Source: Lomentospora prolificans
Lineage: Eukaryota; Ascomycota; Sordariomycetes; Microascales; Microascaceae
Assembly (NCBI GenBank): GCA_029532625.1
Contig: JARFXM010000003.1
Location: forward strand, 1,364,001 to 1,428,000
Direction: 5' to 3'
Length of the DNA: 64,000 nucleotides
Every line of letters starts with the position of its first letter. The first letter of the stretch is position 1. The notes under the pieces were generated by a model that was not told where the DNA came from, ran no database searches, and worked only from the letters and a program-made list of their open reading frames with translations. The translations under genes and the position numbers were made by a program. Positions 46,621 to 56,846 of the stretch are shown in pieces.

Positions 46621-46627
46621 TATATAA
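46621..46627 (+). promoter_or_regulatory. TATA box with CCAAT upstream
   Basis: TATATAA lies 118 bp upstream of the ATG at 46739, and a CCAAT motif is about 20 bp further upstream (near 46602). Confidence 0.6.
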
Positions 46628-46738
46628 CATCGTCGCGAGCTCACTCTCCAGGTTTCACTCACACCCACCACATCTCATCTCAATTCACCAGTCTCCCATT
46701 CCAACCGCCGCACTCCCAGCGCATTCCAAAACAAATCA

Positions 46739-47459
46739 ATGTCAACCTTCACCATGCGTTCCCTATCACCCCTCCTCTTCGCCGGCCTCGCCTCCGCCGC
46801 AGCCGTGACGCCCTCCCTTCTCCAACCCCGCGCGACCGACCACATCGCCATCCGCTCCGTCTCCGCCCTCGGCACCCTCTGCCCCGACGAGACCACCTAC
46901 ACATACCAGATCGGGCTCTACGAGGACGTCATCACCATAGGCTTCATAACCAACTGGGTCGCCACCAGCGAGCCCTCCCTCGAGGGTAACTGCAAGCTCA
47001 CCGTCCAGCTCGCCTACCCACCCGGCTGCACCAAGGCTAAGCTCCTCACCACGGCCCAAGGCTTCATGAACGGCGACGAAACCGTGCAGGGCGTGCTGGG
47101 CATCAACTACAAGGATCCCCGCGGCCAGGAGGGCCAGCTGCTGAACGCGACGCTGATAAACTGGCACTGGTCGCTGACGAACCCTGGGATCGTGTGGTCG
47201 GAGGAGGAGGCGTTTGACGGGAGCGTGGAGGCCAAGGGCGAGGAGGGCGCGGATGTGAGCGTGGATGTTGATGTGAATTTGGCGGTTGAGTTTAGGAATG
47301 AGGAGAGCATGGGTGGCAAGTTTGAGTTTGAGAGCATCACTATCCGGATTACGGATGCGGAGACGGATGATGACTGGAGGGGTTGCACGTAAGTTTGAAA
47401 GGGATCTGATCCGTGTCGAAGACTGAATTCTGAACTAACCTTATTATTACAGACTATGA
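46739..47459 (+). CDS. Secreted protein, DUF4360-like
   Basis: Exons 46739-47388 and 47453-47459 encode 218 residues; without splicing it would stop three bases later at TAA. An in-frame ATG at 46754 gives a more classical signal peptide (MRSLSPLLFAGLASAAA) and may be the used start. The mature protein has a Cys-Pro pair (TLCPDETTYTYQIGLYED), a segment EGNCKLTVQLAYPPGCTKAK and VQGVLGINYKD, a spacing that recalls DUF4360 secreted proteins, but I am not certain of the family. The C-terminal part is acidic. It is the first of three adjacent secreted or surface genes. The second exon adds only one residue (Leu) before TGA, so splicing barely changes the product. Confidence 0.72.
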
Positions 47460-48006
47460 TGATATGGGGATAGATATTTTGACGTTGAGTATACTCGGAT
47501 GGCTCGAGGCATAAGAAGGAAGTTCTCCAGACAGTTGATGCGTGTACGAGAGTTCAGAGTCTAGATGTATATGACGATTAGAATAAGCTTCGAGATGCGT
47601 CCGAGAGTTAGAGAGGGAAAGGAAAAAAAGAAAAAGAAATTCGGCCCGTCAATCATGTATCCCGAGAAAGCGTGAGCATTGCGCGCCCCATCAAGCCAGC
47701 CAGGCCTGGCGCGCGATAGTTGCAGAAGAAGCTTCCCGGACATCAGCAGACGCTCGCCAGCGCGCCTGCGCATCCGGAGTAAACCATTCTCCAAAGGCTT
47801 GACAAGTCCGCAAGTGACGAAAGACTGCCGTCCGCCCCAAAGCTAGAGGGAACTCAAATGTCTATAGACACGAGTATATCAGCCCCAGGTTCCCCACAGA
47901 CGCACGGCAAGGCGCAAGGAACCTGGACGACACAACAATTCCCTCCCCAGAAAGTCGCTTCTGCCGCCTCGAGTTATTCAGTTATTCACATATCCCCCTT
48001 TCAACT
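47460..48006. other. Intergenic region between secreted-protein genes
   Basis: This holds the 3' flank of the preceding gene and the promoter of the next. No gene seen. Confidence 0.5.
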
Positions 48007-48717
48007 ATGCAGATACAAACCTTCCTGTCTCTTGCCTCCCTCCTTCTCCTTCCCGCCCTCTCAGACCTTCAACTCGACTCCGACGACGTCCCCCAAAACT
48101 GCTTTTCCGTCTGCTCCCCCGTCGTCGAGCTCACCCACATCTGTGACTCCGACGACGACGCCGTCGGCGGCTCCGAGACAGAGAGTCTCCTCGAGCGGCA
48201 ATGCATCTGCACGAATAACAGCTTCGACGTGGCCAATAGGACGGCGCAGTGCGCTGCTTGTTTGAGCCAGAGCGGTCAAAACGATGACAATCTGGATGGT
48301 ATGTGCCAACGAGGCTTTCCCTCCAAGAAGAAAAGGGAAAAGAAGAAAAAAAAGAAAAGAAAAAGAGAACAAAAGGAGAAAAGGCTAATAATCCCGATGT
48401 TAGACATCAACGACATCATGAGTGCCTGTGGCTTCCAGAGCACAACCTTCAACAACGCCACCAGCGCAGCCTCAGAGTCCGTCGTGGCCACCAAACCCAC
48501 CGCGTCGAGCGACCTGACCACAACATTCAGCGCCACCACGACTGGCGGGGGTGTCGGGGGAGCCGGGACCTTGTCATCGACCAATCGGCCGACGGACGCC
48601 AGCGATAAACCCAACGATGAAAGCGGCGCGCTCAGGAGGGTGGAGATCTCTATGGGAGGTGTTGGGGCGCTGTGCTTTGCCGCGGCGTTTGTCGCAGGCG
48701 TGATGATGGCGAACTAA
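48007..48717 (+). CDS. Cysteine-rich GPI-anchored surface protein, CFEM-like
   Basis: Exons 48007-48298 and 48404-48717 encode 201 residues. Splicing of a 105 bp purine-rich intron (GTATGT...GTTAG) restores DDNLDDINDIMSACGF. The product has a signal peptide (MQIQTFLSLASLLLLPALS), then eight cysteines in the pattern NCFSVCSP ... HICD ... QCICTN ... QCAAC ... ACGF, a Ser/Thr/Gly-rich linker, and a hydrophobic tail (GGVGALCFAAAFVAGVMMAN) typical of a GPI signal. Eight cysteines in about 100 residues near the N-terminus recall the CFEM domain, which binds haem in several fungal surface proteins, but the spacing is not identical and I label it only CFEM-like. The intron is open in frame (see findings). 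Confidence 0.78.
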   Translation: MQIQTFLSLASLLLLPALSDLQLDSDDVPQNCFSVCSPVVELTHICDSDDDAVGGSETESLLERQCICTNNSFDVANRTAQCAACLSQSGQNDDNLDGMCQRGFPSKKKREKKKKKKRKREQKEKRLIIPMLDINDIMSACGFQSTTFNNATSAASESVVATKPTASSDLTTTFSATTTGGGVGGAGTLSSTNRPTDASDKPNDESGALRRVEISMGGVGALCFAAAFVAGVMMAN

Positions 48718-49039
48718 GTGCTTCTGAATCAGTCTGGTGGCAAGCTGATCTCTCCTTATGCCACTGTTCGGCCTTGTGTTCACATAGGGGCCAGATGTCT
48801 TTTGGGTCCAATGATTGGTATCTCCAATCAAGTAGTGGTATTTTTGAGTCATTAAAACATCTATATACAAGAAAATGATTAGGTCTCAATTGAGAAAAAT
48901 CCGCGAGGCTCATAGATGTCCTTGGATCTAGGTCACATTCTTCCACCGTTCCATCTCATCCATCCAAAATTACCCGTCAGTGGGTCGTTCCCATTCGTAT
49001 ATCTATCTTCTTTGTAGGCGCTCAAATAAAGTATGTCGC
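48718..49039. other. Short intergenic region, convergent
   Basis: The plus-strand CFEM-like gene and minus-strand granulin-like gene converge here; no signal other than 3' flanks seen. Confidence 0.5.
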
Positions 49040-49681
49040 TTAGAGGGCGAAAAAGGCGGCGACGACACCAGCAACGGAAACAAGCGTCCGACCGGCACCG
49101 CTAGCCGTATCGTCGCTGGAAGAAGAGCCAGAGCCAGAGCCAGAGCCGGAGCCAGAGCTAGAGCCAGAGCTAGAGCCAGAGCCAGAGCCAGAGCCAAAGC
49201 CAGTTCCAGAACCGGATCCAGAGTCGTCGGTATCAGAATCCGAACCGGTGCCCGAGCCAGAGTTTCCGCTGTCATCATCCCCACCAACACTTCCAAATCC
49301 AGTAGGGATGGAAGATCGCGCAGTGGTAGTTGTAGGCTCAGGGAAAAGATCATCGTCATCGTCCGAGTCAGGAAGGCCAGTAGGCGTAGGGATGTTTCCA
49401 CCGATACCGCCATCACGGGTAGTCACGCCGCCGTCGCCAGAACAGATACGTCCGATAGGACAGCAGCCGTACTCGTTGTTATCGCCGAGCTGGCAGGTGG
49501 CGCTGAGGGGACAGCCACCTTGACCGCTAGGACAGCATGTGTAGCCGATGGGGAGGCAGCCGTCGCCGCATACCTTCTGGGCGATGCCGCACTCCTCGCC
49601 TTGGCGCTTGAGAAGGAGAGGCTTCTCGGCTAGGACGCCGGCGGCGGCCGTGAGGAGGAAGAGGGCGAGGGACTTGTGCAT
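49040..49681 (-). CDS. GPI-anchored cysteine-rich protein with Gly-Ser repeat tail
   Basis: A single exon encodes 213 residues from ATG at 49681. There is a signal peptide (MHKSLALFLLTAAAGVLAE), a Lys-Arg processing-like site (LLKRQG), then ten or more cysteines over about 50 residues with the granulin-like CCPSGQGGCPLSATC and YGCCPIGRIC. After an acidic/Pro/Thr stretch comes a long Gly-Ser-rich tail encoded by a hexanucleotide repeat (see next entry) and a hydrophobic C-terminus (LVSVAGVVAAFFAL) fitting a GPI anchor. Similar fungal proteins have been described as GPI-anchored wall proteins without a proven biochemical activity. It forms the third gene of the surface-protein group, in the opposite orientation to the other two. 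Confidence 0.8.
   Translation of the reverse strand: MHKSLALFLLTAAAGVLAEKPLLLKRQGEECGIAQKVCGDGCLPIGYTCCPSGQGGCPLSATCQLGDNNEYGCCPIGRICSGDGGVTTRDGGIGGNIPTPTGLPDSDDDDDLFPEPTTTTARSSIPTGFGSVGGDDDSGNSGSGTGSDSDTDDSGSGSGTGFGSGSGSGSSSGSSSGSGSGSGSGSSSSDDTASGAGRTLVSVAGVVAAFFAL
49121..49205. repeat. Hexanucleotide repeat inside a coding region (Gly-Ser tail)
   Basis: On the plus strand the motif GAGCCA (with GAGCTA and GAGCCG variants) is repeated about twelve times; on the coding strand this reads as Gly-Ser or Ser-Ser codons. Length changes in whole units would keep frame and alter the linker length of the surface protein. Confidence 0.85.
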
Positions 49682-50875
49682 CTTTGCTGTTGGTTTTAGG
49701 TTTCGGGGGTGGCGTATGTGAGATGTGCTGGTGGAATGACGCTAGGAGATGGAGATTGGTCAACTGCGAGGATGGATTCTAGCGTCGACTGGGGTGTTTT
49801 CGTCCGAGTTTGTCGAAGACGGAAATTCACTAACACAGGCAAATGGAATGGCAGAAGGAATGATGAGGTTGAGAGAAGCTCCGTGATCCAAACTGAGCTG
49901 CTTGGGGGTGATAGCTCTCCTATATATGATCAGCAAGGCAGCTTCTCTCAAGCATGCTCGACATCGAGTAAGAGAGCAAAAACTGCTCGCTCCGCTCGCC
50001 AAGCAAAGGTCCTGATCTACCGGGTCATATTAGTGCCCTTGCATTTCCCATCATCTCCCCAGCTACCTGCCTAATACTTGGAGATATGAGTTCACTGTCC
50101 CCTGCTCTGCACTTCGCCTTATTTAGACTGGTCAACCTAGGCTAACTCTACCGAGTCTAATGAGTTGTCCCTCAAAAACTACGATGTAAAGGGAAAAGAT
50201 ACCCCACGCAGGTCGACAGCCAGAATGATCACCATCCACGAGAAGCTCGATGGTTGGATTAGGCTCGCAGTCCTAGCCCAAAAGCAGCGAAAAGTGGATA
50301 TGGTCGGACAAGAATCGAGCCGACTCCCACTAAAGAAGCCTGTAAGCTTCATTGAAGTCACCAGGCAAATCCGGGACTGATACTACCCTCCGGGCCCGCT
50401 GGTCCGGCCGGGGGCAGGGGTTAGCCCTCCAAAATCCCTTCAGCTCGCAGGGAAATCTTGCCAGCGTTCGGGTGTGATCGCTGAGAGGAGCTAATGCAGG
50501 CGCTTGTCGAGATGTAAGGAAAGCTTATTCGTCGAAACGAAGTGGTCCGCCCTACAAAAAGGGGATGAATTGTGGCTGTTCCCACACTCAAAAACGTCTC
50601 GGCTATCATCGACCTGAGCTCATCGCCACAATCTTTTATTAGCAACGAGACTGGGTCGTCAAGTCGGAGCCACACCACAGAGCTAGTTCAAACGATCCTC
50701 CATAAACATGGATCAGCAGCGAACTCGAGCCACACTAGTCCATTGCTGGTTGGATTGATGCCACCCCTTGATCCTTTGGACTTATCTCGCGCGGGCTTGA
50801 ATCCTCAGCAAGCTCCCGAATTTCCCTCATATCGTGAGACGAGGATTGTGGATAACTAAGCGTGATTGATGGGGT
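49682..50875. other. Intergenic region
   Basis: No gene supported. This is the promoter side of the minus-strand granulin-like gene (TATA-like TATATATG near 49920) and unassigned DNA. Confidence 0.5.
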
Positions 50876-51413
50876 GACATATGACCCGAGGTATGGTGGA
50901 GCACCTCACCTGAGGTTGCAAGGGTGTTTACATAAGCAAAACCATACCTCAGGTAAACCAGCTGAAGGTTGACAAGAGATATGCTCCACCAGTCAGGCCA
51001 GGCCCAAGATGACAGCCAGCTGCCAGCAGCTAGGACAGTAATGAAGTCTGAATATAGCTGGGAGGCACAACTATATAAATTTGGAAAGAACGATGAACAC
51101 ATTCCTGAATAAGTTAGTATCATAAAGAAGAATAATTCTATCTTCAATTAGGTAATGAATTGGATCAAATTTCAAGTAATGGAAGGCGCCACCCAGATCA
51201 AAATTCAACTGATTATATAAGAGGGTAATATAAAAAAGATATTTAATAGATCTTACTGTAAGATAACTAGTTTAGAATTAGCTTCAAATTTATGCCTTTA
51301 TACTGAAAGTTGACCTGGGGTATGACACATGTTCGTACGAACATGTGGTGGGGCGAATTATGTTTCACCTGAGGTATGGCTTTGCTTATGTAAACACACT
51401 GCGGTCATATGTC
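50876..51413. mobile_element. MITE-like inverted-repeat element
   Basis: The left end begins GACATATGACC and the right end is its exact inverse complement (51403-51413). Inside, a longer inverted pair is present: GTGTTTACATAAGC through CCATACCTCAGGT near 50926-50956 and its near-exact inverse at 51369-51399. The core (about 51060-51300) is AT-rich and non-coding. The right arm carries a perfect 22 bp palindrome at 51326-51347. Length of about 538 bp, inverted ends, an AT-rich core and no coding capacity fit a non-autonomous DNA transposon. GATTGA occurs six bases outside each end and could be a target duplication, but the exact element border is not certain. No autonomous partner is visible in the window. 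Confidence 0.75.
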
Positions 51414-51757
51414 TCCTGCGATTGACCGCCTCTCTTCATTTCGGACGACTCATGTTCACTACCCCCTGCCACCGCTTCTTCGTGGGAAAAATAGGCGGAG
51501 AGCTCCATTTTGGTTCCTGCTAGGCACCAGCCGAGCAACCATGCGAGCCATTTCGCGGGAAATCCAGGCCCCCCAGAATTATGCAGCTCGAGAGACTTGT
51601 ATTTTCAAGTAAACGGAACAGATTTCTAATTGTGTGTGTGGATCACAAACCCTGGCGTTGATGGTTTCCTGATTCGACCATGCAGGGCGAAATGGTGACT
51701 GGCTTCTGACCGGCCAGTCGCCAGCTATTTCAGTCATTGCTCCTTGTATTTTCCTTG

Positions 51758-52816
51758 CTAGCACCATGCATAATGGTGATTGTCCTCCCACAAGGTATCC
51801 ACGCGCTCGCCCCCTTTCCATCGAAGGCACGGAAGTCTGTTTTGACGGCCTTCGAAGCGCACTCTCACTCCCGTCTCATCCTCAACGCCGAGCGTTCGAG
51901 CCGCTTCTTCTATGTCTCCCTGTGGATTCCACAGCGTAACCCTCTCAAATCCCCAGTCCTTGGCCTCGACTAGCGCAGCACGCATCAAATCCATAGCTGC
52001 CCCGGGGTTCTCCGCGACGATTCGTAGAATGCCAAGCGTCCCCTTGCCTACTTCGTGAATCCAGTATACCCAGTTGGCTCCATCCGCCGTAACCGCACCA
52101 AAGTTCTGTGGTTCGCGGTCTCTCAGCTTTCGTGCGCTAATCGCATTTCGTTCAAAGTGCCAATCCATCTGCTCAAAGGTAGGCAAGAAAGCAACCCTCG
52201 TCCTACCGTCCTCGGGACTCTCGCTCAGTCTTGTCGTGAGCTTTGCGATATCCTTCTCACAGAGCGGCGCGACTTCCTCACGCGCCAGGAACTTGACACC
52301 CTCAGGCATAGCGGGCGGCACGACGCTTCCCAGGAGAAAAAGTGTAACCTGTGTCGCGAGAGCCATGTTCCAGCCGTACTTTGCATAGAACTCGGGCCCA
52401 ATGCCGCTGTAGAGGACGCTAAAGTCGCTATCCTTGTCCATGACTTCTTGCAACTGGCACAGCATCCAGGCGGCCATACCTTGCTTCCTGTAGGTGGGAT
52501 TTGTGTGCACAGCCGCCACTCCGTAGGCTTTGGTTGGCTGGACAGAACCACCGGGTGGCTTGATCAATGCCGTTTTGGCCACGGATTCTACGGCGCAGAC
52601 TATGTCCAATGGGTTCCCACGCCGGTGCACGACGTAGTAAGTCCGGCCAGGGTCTTTGGTGTCAAGTAAGGCTTGCCTCTCAAGGTGGTCTTCAAGGTTT
52701 AACGGCGCGGACCATGACACTCCATTGATGCGCCAGGAGAGCTCCCGCTGTTCGGTGCTCGACTCGGTAAAGACAACCTCGTCAGGGATAATAGGCTTGA
52801 TATCGTCAGCAGACAT
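51758..52816 (-). CDS. GNAT-family acetyltransferase, LYC1-like
   Basis: A single exon of 353 codons (352 residues) starts at the MSADD methionine at 52816; an earlier in-frame ATG would add a low-complexity leader and is not preferred. Around residues 95-125 is VAAVHTNPTYRKQGMAAWML, the acetyl-CoA-binding beta-strand and R/Q-x-x-G-x-A loop of GNAT enzymes. The overall length, two-domain layout and the ending (VRFEGRQNRLPCLRWKGG, then ERVDTLWEDNHHYAWC) resemble fungal LYC1, lysine N6-acetyltransferase of the lysine degradation route, but substrate assignment is by recollected similarity. A catalytic residue cannot be assigned with confidence. It lies about 340 bp from the MITE-like element. 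Confidence 0.82.
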   Translation of the reverse strand: MSADDIKPIIPDEVVFTESSTEQRELSWRINGVSWSAPLNLEDHLERQALLDTKDPGRTYYVVHRRGNPLDIVCAVESVAKTALIKPPGGSVQPTKAYGVAAVHTNPTYRKQGMAAWMLCQLQEVMDKDSDFSVLYSGIGPEFYAKYGWNMALATQVTLFLLGSVVPPAMPEGVKFLAREEVAPLCEKDIAKLTTRLSESPEDGRTRVAFLPTFEQMDWHFERNAISARKLRDREPQNFGAVTADGANWVYWIHEVGKGTLGILRIVAENPGAAMDLMRAALVEAKDWGFERVTLWNPQGDIEEAARTLGVEDETGVRVRFEGRQNRLPCLRWKGGERVDTLWEDNHHYAWC

Positions 52817-54278
52817 TTTGACGACGGAGAAAAGGTGGATCTTGCAAGAAAGGGATTCAAAGTGGAGGTTTAAACAGCGCCTTGAAGAGAGAGGGAAAAA
52901 AAAAATAAATAAAACCCCGACCGCCCGCCTCATCGTCGCAGCTCCAGGAGGTTCTGCGACATGACGATTCAAATCCACATCATTACTCATCGGCGGCTTG
53001 GGTGGGCCAATCGTCAGCCACAACCTCAGCGGGATGCTGTTTCCGCGTATCGCTCAATCGCGCTTGCCTCAAGGAAACATCGCAAGATCCTTATCCCGAT
53101 CACGATCATTATAACTTGGAAGGCGCTCTGGACGAGAGCCACTCTCAAGTCGAATTGAGCATAGTAACGGCAGCATGGTTAGGACCTTGGTTTTCATATT
53201 CTCCGCTCGCGGAAATGATCGCAGCTGACGCCATCATCTCTAATTCATATGTCAGGAACTTCGAGATCACGCTCCCCATCTCTAGCCCTGCCATCTAAGT
53301 TCTTCGATCCCGGCATATCTCATTTAGAATTGAACCCTTCCCGCCTAACTCCTCCATTCTTATTCCTAGAAACTTTGTTTCAGAAATCTAAATCCCTTCA
53401 ACTCGGATATTTTCGTGTTGATCGACAAAGCTCCCCTTGGCATGAACCGAGGCTTTCGCCCAGCTGGCGTTTCTGGTAGATAAATCCCCGATTCCGCATC
53501 CCCGCATAAACACCCCTTCAACCACTCCTTGGCATCTTGATCTCTGCATTTGGTTAAATTCGGGTGAAATACGAAGTAGCAGATCCCCCATTTTCTCCCG
53601 CCATGGGATTCGTCTACGCTAGATGACGCCTTGTTCGACTCCATATGGTCTTGATCTTCGATACCTTGGATTCGGCACCGCAAACTCCGAGCTCCAGATT
53701 TCAAGCGATGCAGTTACTGATAGAGACCGTCTACTTCTCCGCACATGATCGCCCTACTCTTGGCATCAATCCTGGTAGCGGAAGCTATATAATGTGTGTT
53801 TGAATGCCGCGCGGCCAAGACTTCATTGAGCCACGCCGTGCTCATTGCTAGGTTAATATGTGAAGGAGTGACTACTTTAGATCTTCTACCCTTTAGAACT
53901 TTTGCTTCCAGTAAGAAAATGAATCGAATTGTACTATATTGATTGATTATCAGTCGACGTCGCGGCATGCGTCCAGAATGTTCTCCTCGCGATAATGTCC
54001 GAGAATGAGGACATATTTCCTAAGTACCGCTTTTATGAGCTGATTTCGAACGGTTATACCTTGCCGGGCGTGCATCGACTTGTTTCCTGGAAACTCTTCC
54101 TCAAAATACTATAAAGCGGCACAGGGCCACGGGTTCAAACCAAGCTCCCAGCCGCCACCGGGCGCGATTTGGCTGTGAAGCCGTGCCATAGATTTGCGTC
54201 AACTTACAATTCAACCTCGAATGGGAGACATGGTGGAGCTGCGAATACCAGCTCACCCGCGAAGACACAATCGGAGCT
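52817..54278. other. Divergent intergenic region
   Basis: The acetyltransferase (minus) and cutinase (plus) start codons face apart over 1.46 kb. No gene or strong promoter element seen. Confidence 0.5.
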
Positions 54279-55466
54279 ATGGCGCGACCTCAACGGACGT
54301 TCAGTAACTGCATAGGACTCATCCTAATAACCTTGTCCGTGATATCCTCTTCAGCGCCGACGCGCCTCGACCCTAGGACATCATGGACCGGCCTATCTTC
54401 CCGTGAATTTACCGAGGAAGGATGTCGGCCGATTATCTTCATCTATGCCAGAGAGACGATAGCCCCTGGTAACATGGTGTGTTGACTATCCCACGCCTCA
54501 ACCTCTATCCGATATAAAATACCGGGAACTAACACTCACTAGGGCTTCTGGGTTGGTCCTGAGATATCCAACCGGCTCAAACTCTACTTTGGTGTCGAAA
54601 ACGTCGCAACCGAAGGTGTAGACTACCTCGGCCTCAAAGACACAAACCTCTTTCCCGGCGGTGCACCACCTTTCGGTATCTACTTGATGCAAGTGCTCCT
54701 CACCCGCGCGGTGACCGAGTGTCCCACCTCGAAAGTCATCGCAGCTGGTTACAGCCAAGGTGCAGCCGTGCTTCACCGGGCAGTGCAATACCTCGACGAG
54801 GACATACGAGATCGCATCACGGCCGTTGTGACATTCGGCGACACGCAGACGTTGCAGGATGGCGGGAGAATCATCGGATATCCTCTAGATAAGACGCTTA
54901 TTATTTGTAATGTGGGAGATATCATTTGCACCGGTACACTTTACGTTTTCCCTATTCATCTAGATTATACAAAGAGGGTGCCTGAGGCAGTGCATTGGCT
55001 TATCTGGAAGATCTTGTCATCGTATTTCAACCCGCCCATTACGCCTTGGTATTGGTGGCAGCATCCGCCTCCAGGATGGAAGCTTCCTCCAGAGGAAGGC
55101 GATGATGAGGGCGAAGGCAACGACGATGGAGAAGATGATCACAGTCGCTGGGCCACCATGATCCCTCCCTACATGTCCATGTTCCCCTCTATCCCCGTCG
55201 GTGACCCCGCACCCACGGTGACGGTCGGAATTGACCCGGAACCCACGGACCCGGACATCGGCGACGTCCTCTCCGCCTACCCCGAACTCTCTACTATACT
55301 CACGTCCCATATCCCGGACTTCGAGACCGAGATCCCTGAAGAGCCGACGGCGGCCCCTACGCGGAATTCCGATCTCACCACGGCCACCGTCACCGTCACT
55401 GCTACCGTTACTGTTTTCCAGCCACCGGTGCTTGGCTGTCCGTCGTCCGGAGAACCAGGAGGCTAG
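54279..55466 (+). CDS. Cutinase-family serine esterase with acidic C-terminal extension
   Basis: Exons 54279-54476 and 54543-55466 encode 373 residues; the 66 bp intron has donor GTGTGT and branch AACTAAC. The N-terminus has a hydrophobic signal-like stretch (FSNCIGLILITLSVISSSAP). The catalytic triad is readable: S137 in GYSQG, D192 in CNVGDIICTGT and H205 in FPIHLDY. These match the cutinase/acetylxylan-esterase (CE5) fold, which hydrolyses plant cutin or acetylated xylan outside the cell. Residues about 240-373 form an unusual Pro/Asp/Glu/Thr-rich extension (EEGDDEGEGNDDGEDDHSRW, then TVTATVTVFQPP) beyond the usual length of about 220 for cutinases. No GPI tail is evident. Substrate cannot be told apart from sequence alone. 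Confidence 0.88.
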
Positions 55467-56810
55467 CATTTTGATCTACACTTGACCGATATTGGTAGCT
55501 CAGCTCTCGTCATCAGCCAGACAGGGGAAGTGAGATAGAGTCAGCAATTTCCACAGACGACCATGGATAAATCGAACAGCGAAATTGGACATTATTGTCA
55601 GAGGGCGAGTATAGACGCAGTGAAAGTGTGGAGCGGCGGGAGCATTTGTGGGGGCGTGCAGCGTCCGTTGAGAGTTTAGGCTGCCATCGTCCTGGTGAGA
55701 GGATGGGGTTAGAGCCCGTAGTTGTTTACAAGAAACGCCCCGCTGCCTTAGTTTCCAAACGACTCGGTGGCGAGTCCTTGATATCGCAGCCTTTTTTGGA
55801 TAACCGCAGAACAGGACTAAGTGATGCGCACAACCCTTCGTAGATTATCCTAAAAGATGGAATAAAATTTTGTGCCCATCTCTCCCCCGGGTGCCCCGGG
55901 TGGCGCCGTTTCCCTTGACCGATCTACCTGAAGAGATGAAGATTGCATTGCGTTGCGCAGGTCAAATCCGCTTCTCGTGTCGAACGGGGCGACGACGGTG
56001 TTTGGTTGGATGTGGGAGATTTCGAGGCTTTCCCGTCTCCTATGATACAAGATGAAGGGTTCCACGTCCAGAATATGGGCAAACTCCTCTCCTTACGCTA
56101 TTTTTGACGATTTATCCATTATAAGAAATGGAGAGTTTGAAAGAGAGGCGAAAGACGAAAAGAAGCAATGTCCAAAGGACCCCGGAAACAGCGCGAAAAT
56201 CGAAATATCGCTGGCTAGAAGCCCCAACCGACACAGCCGGGAGAGACAAGAAGGGGTGCCTTCAGAACGTGCAAATATAGTGCGTGCATCTCCAAATAGG
56301 AGGCTGGTATGGTCCTCGTAGGTGGTCTTATCTTTTCTGCCGCCAGGCTACTTACTCATTTTGCTGTGAAGCGGTGGGGGTTTAGAGACATCATGGCACG
56401 CCAACGCCCTTGACAGGAGCCCAGCCCTATATTTAGAGACATGCCAACTCAGAGTGTGGATCGTGGATCGACAACCCGAGATGTCTACCCCCTTCCGCCT
56501 CTGACTCTTCCTCGCCAACCTCTTCAAGGGGGTGTGTTGAAGCGTGAAGATGGCAGGATGAAGAGAGCCGAAGAAAGAAGCAAACGGCAGAACGAAGAAG
56601 CAATTCTGATGCAATGACACCAATCCATCTTCCCACTCTGGCTTGCTGGTCTCGGGCGAGAGCGCCACAGAGTCAAAGTTTCAGCCTCGTCGGGGATGAA
56701 AGGAAAGTGAATTACAGAGCACCCATGAAGACGAATATATCTCAACTTTCTTTTTCCGTCGTATTCCTGGCACCCCCAGCGCTGTCATGATGATGCCAAT
56801 GACTTTGGGC

Positions 56811-56846
<36 letters not shown>

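Noticed and set aside
46754..47167. Antisense open frame opposite the DUF4360-like gene
   Set aside because: Shadow of a GC-rich coding strand; the sense frame has a signal peptide, a TATA box and splice sites.
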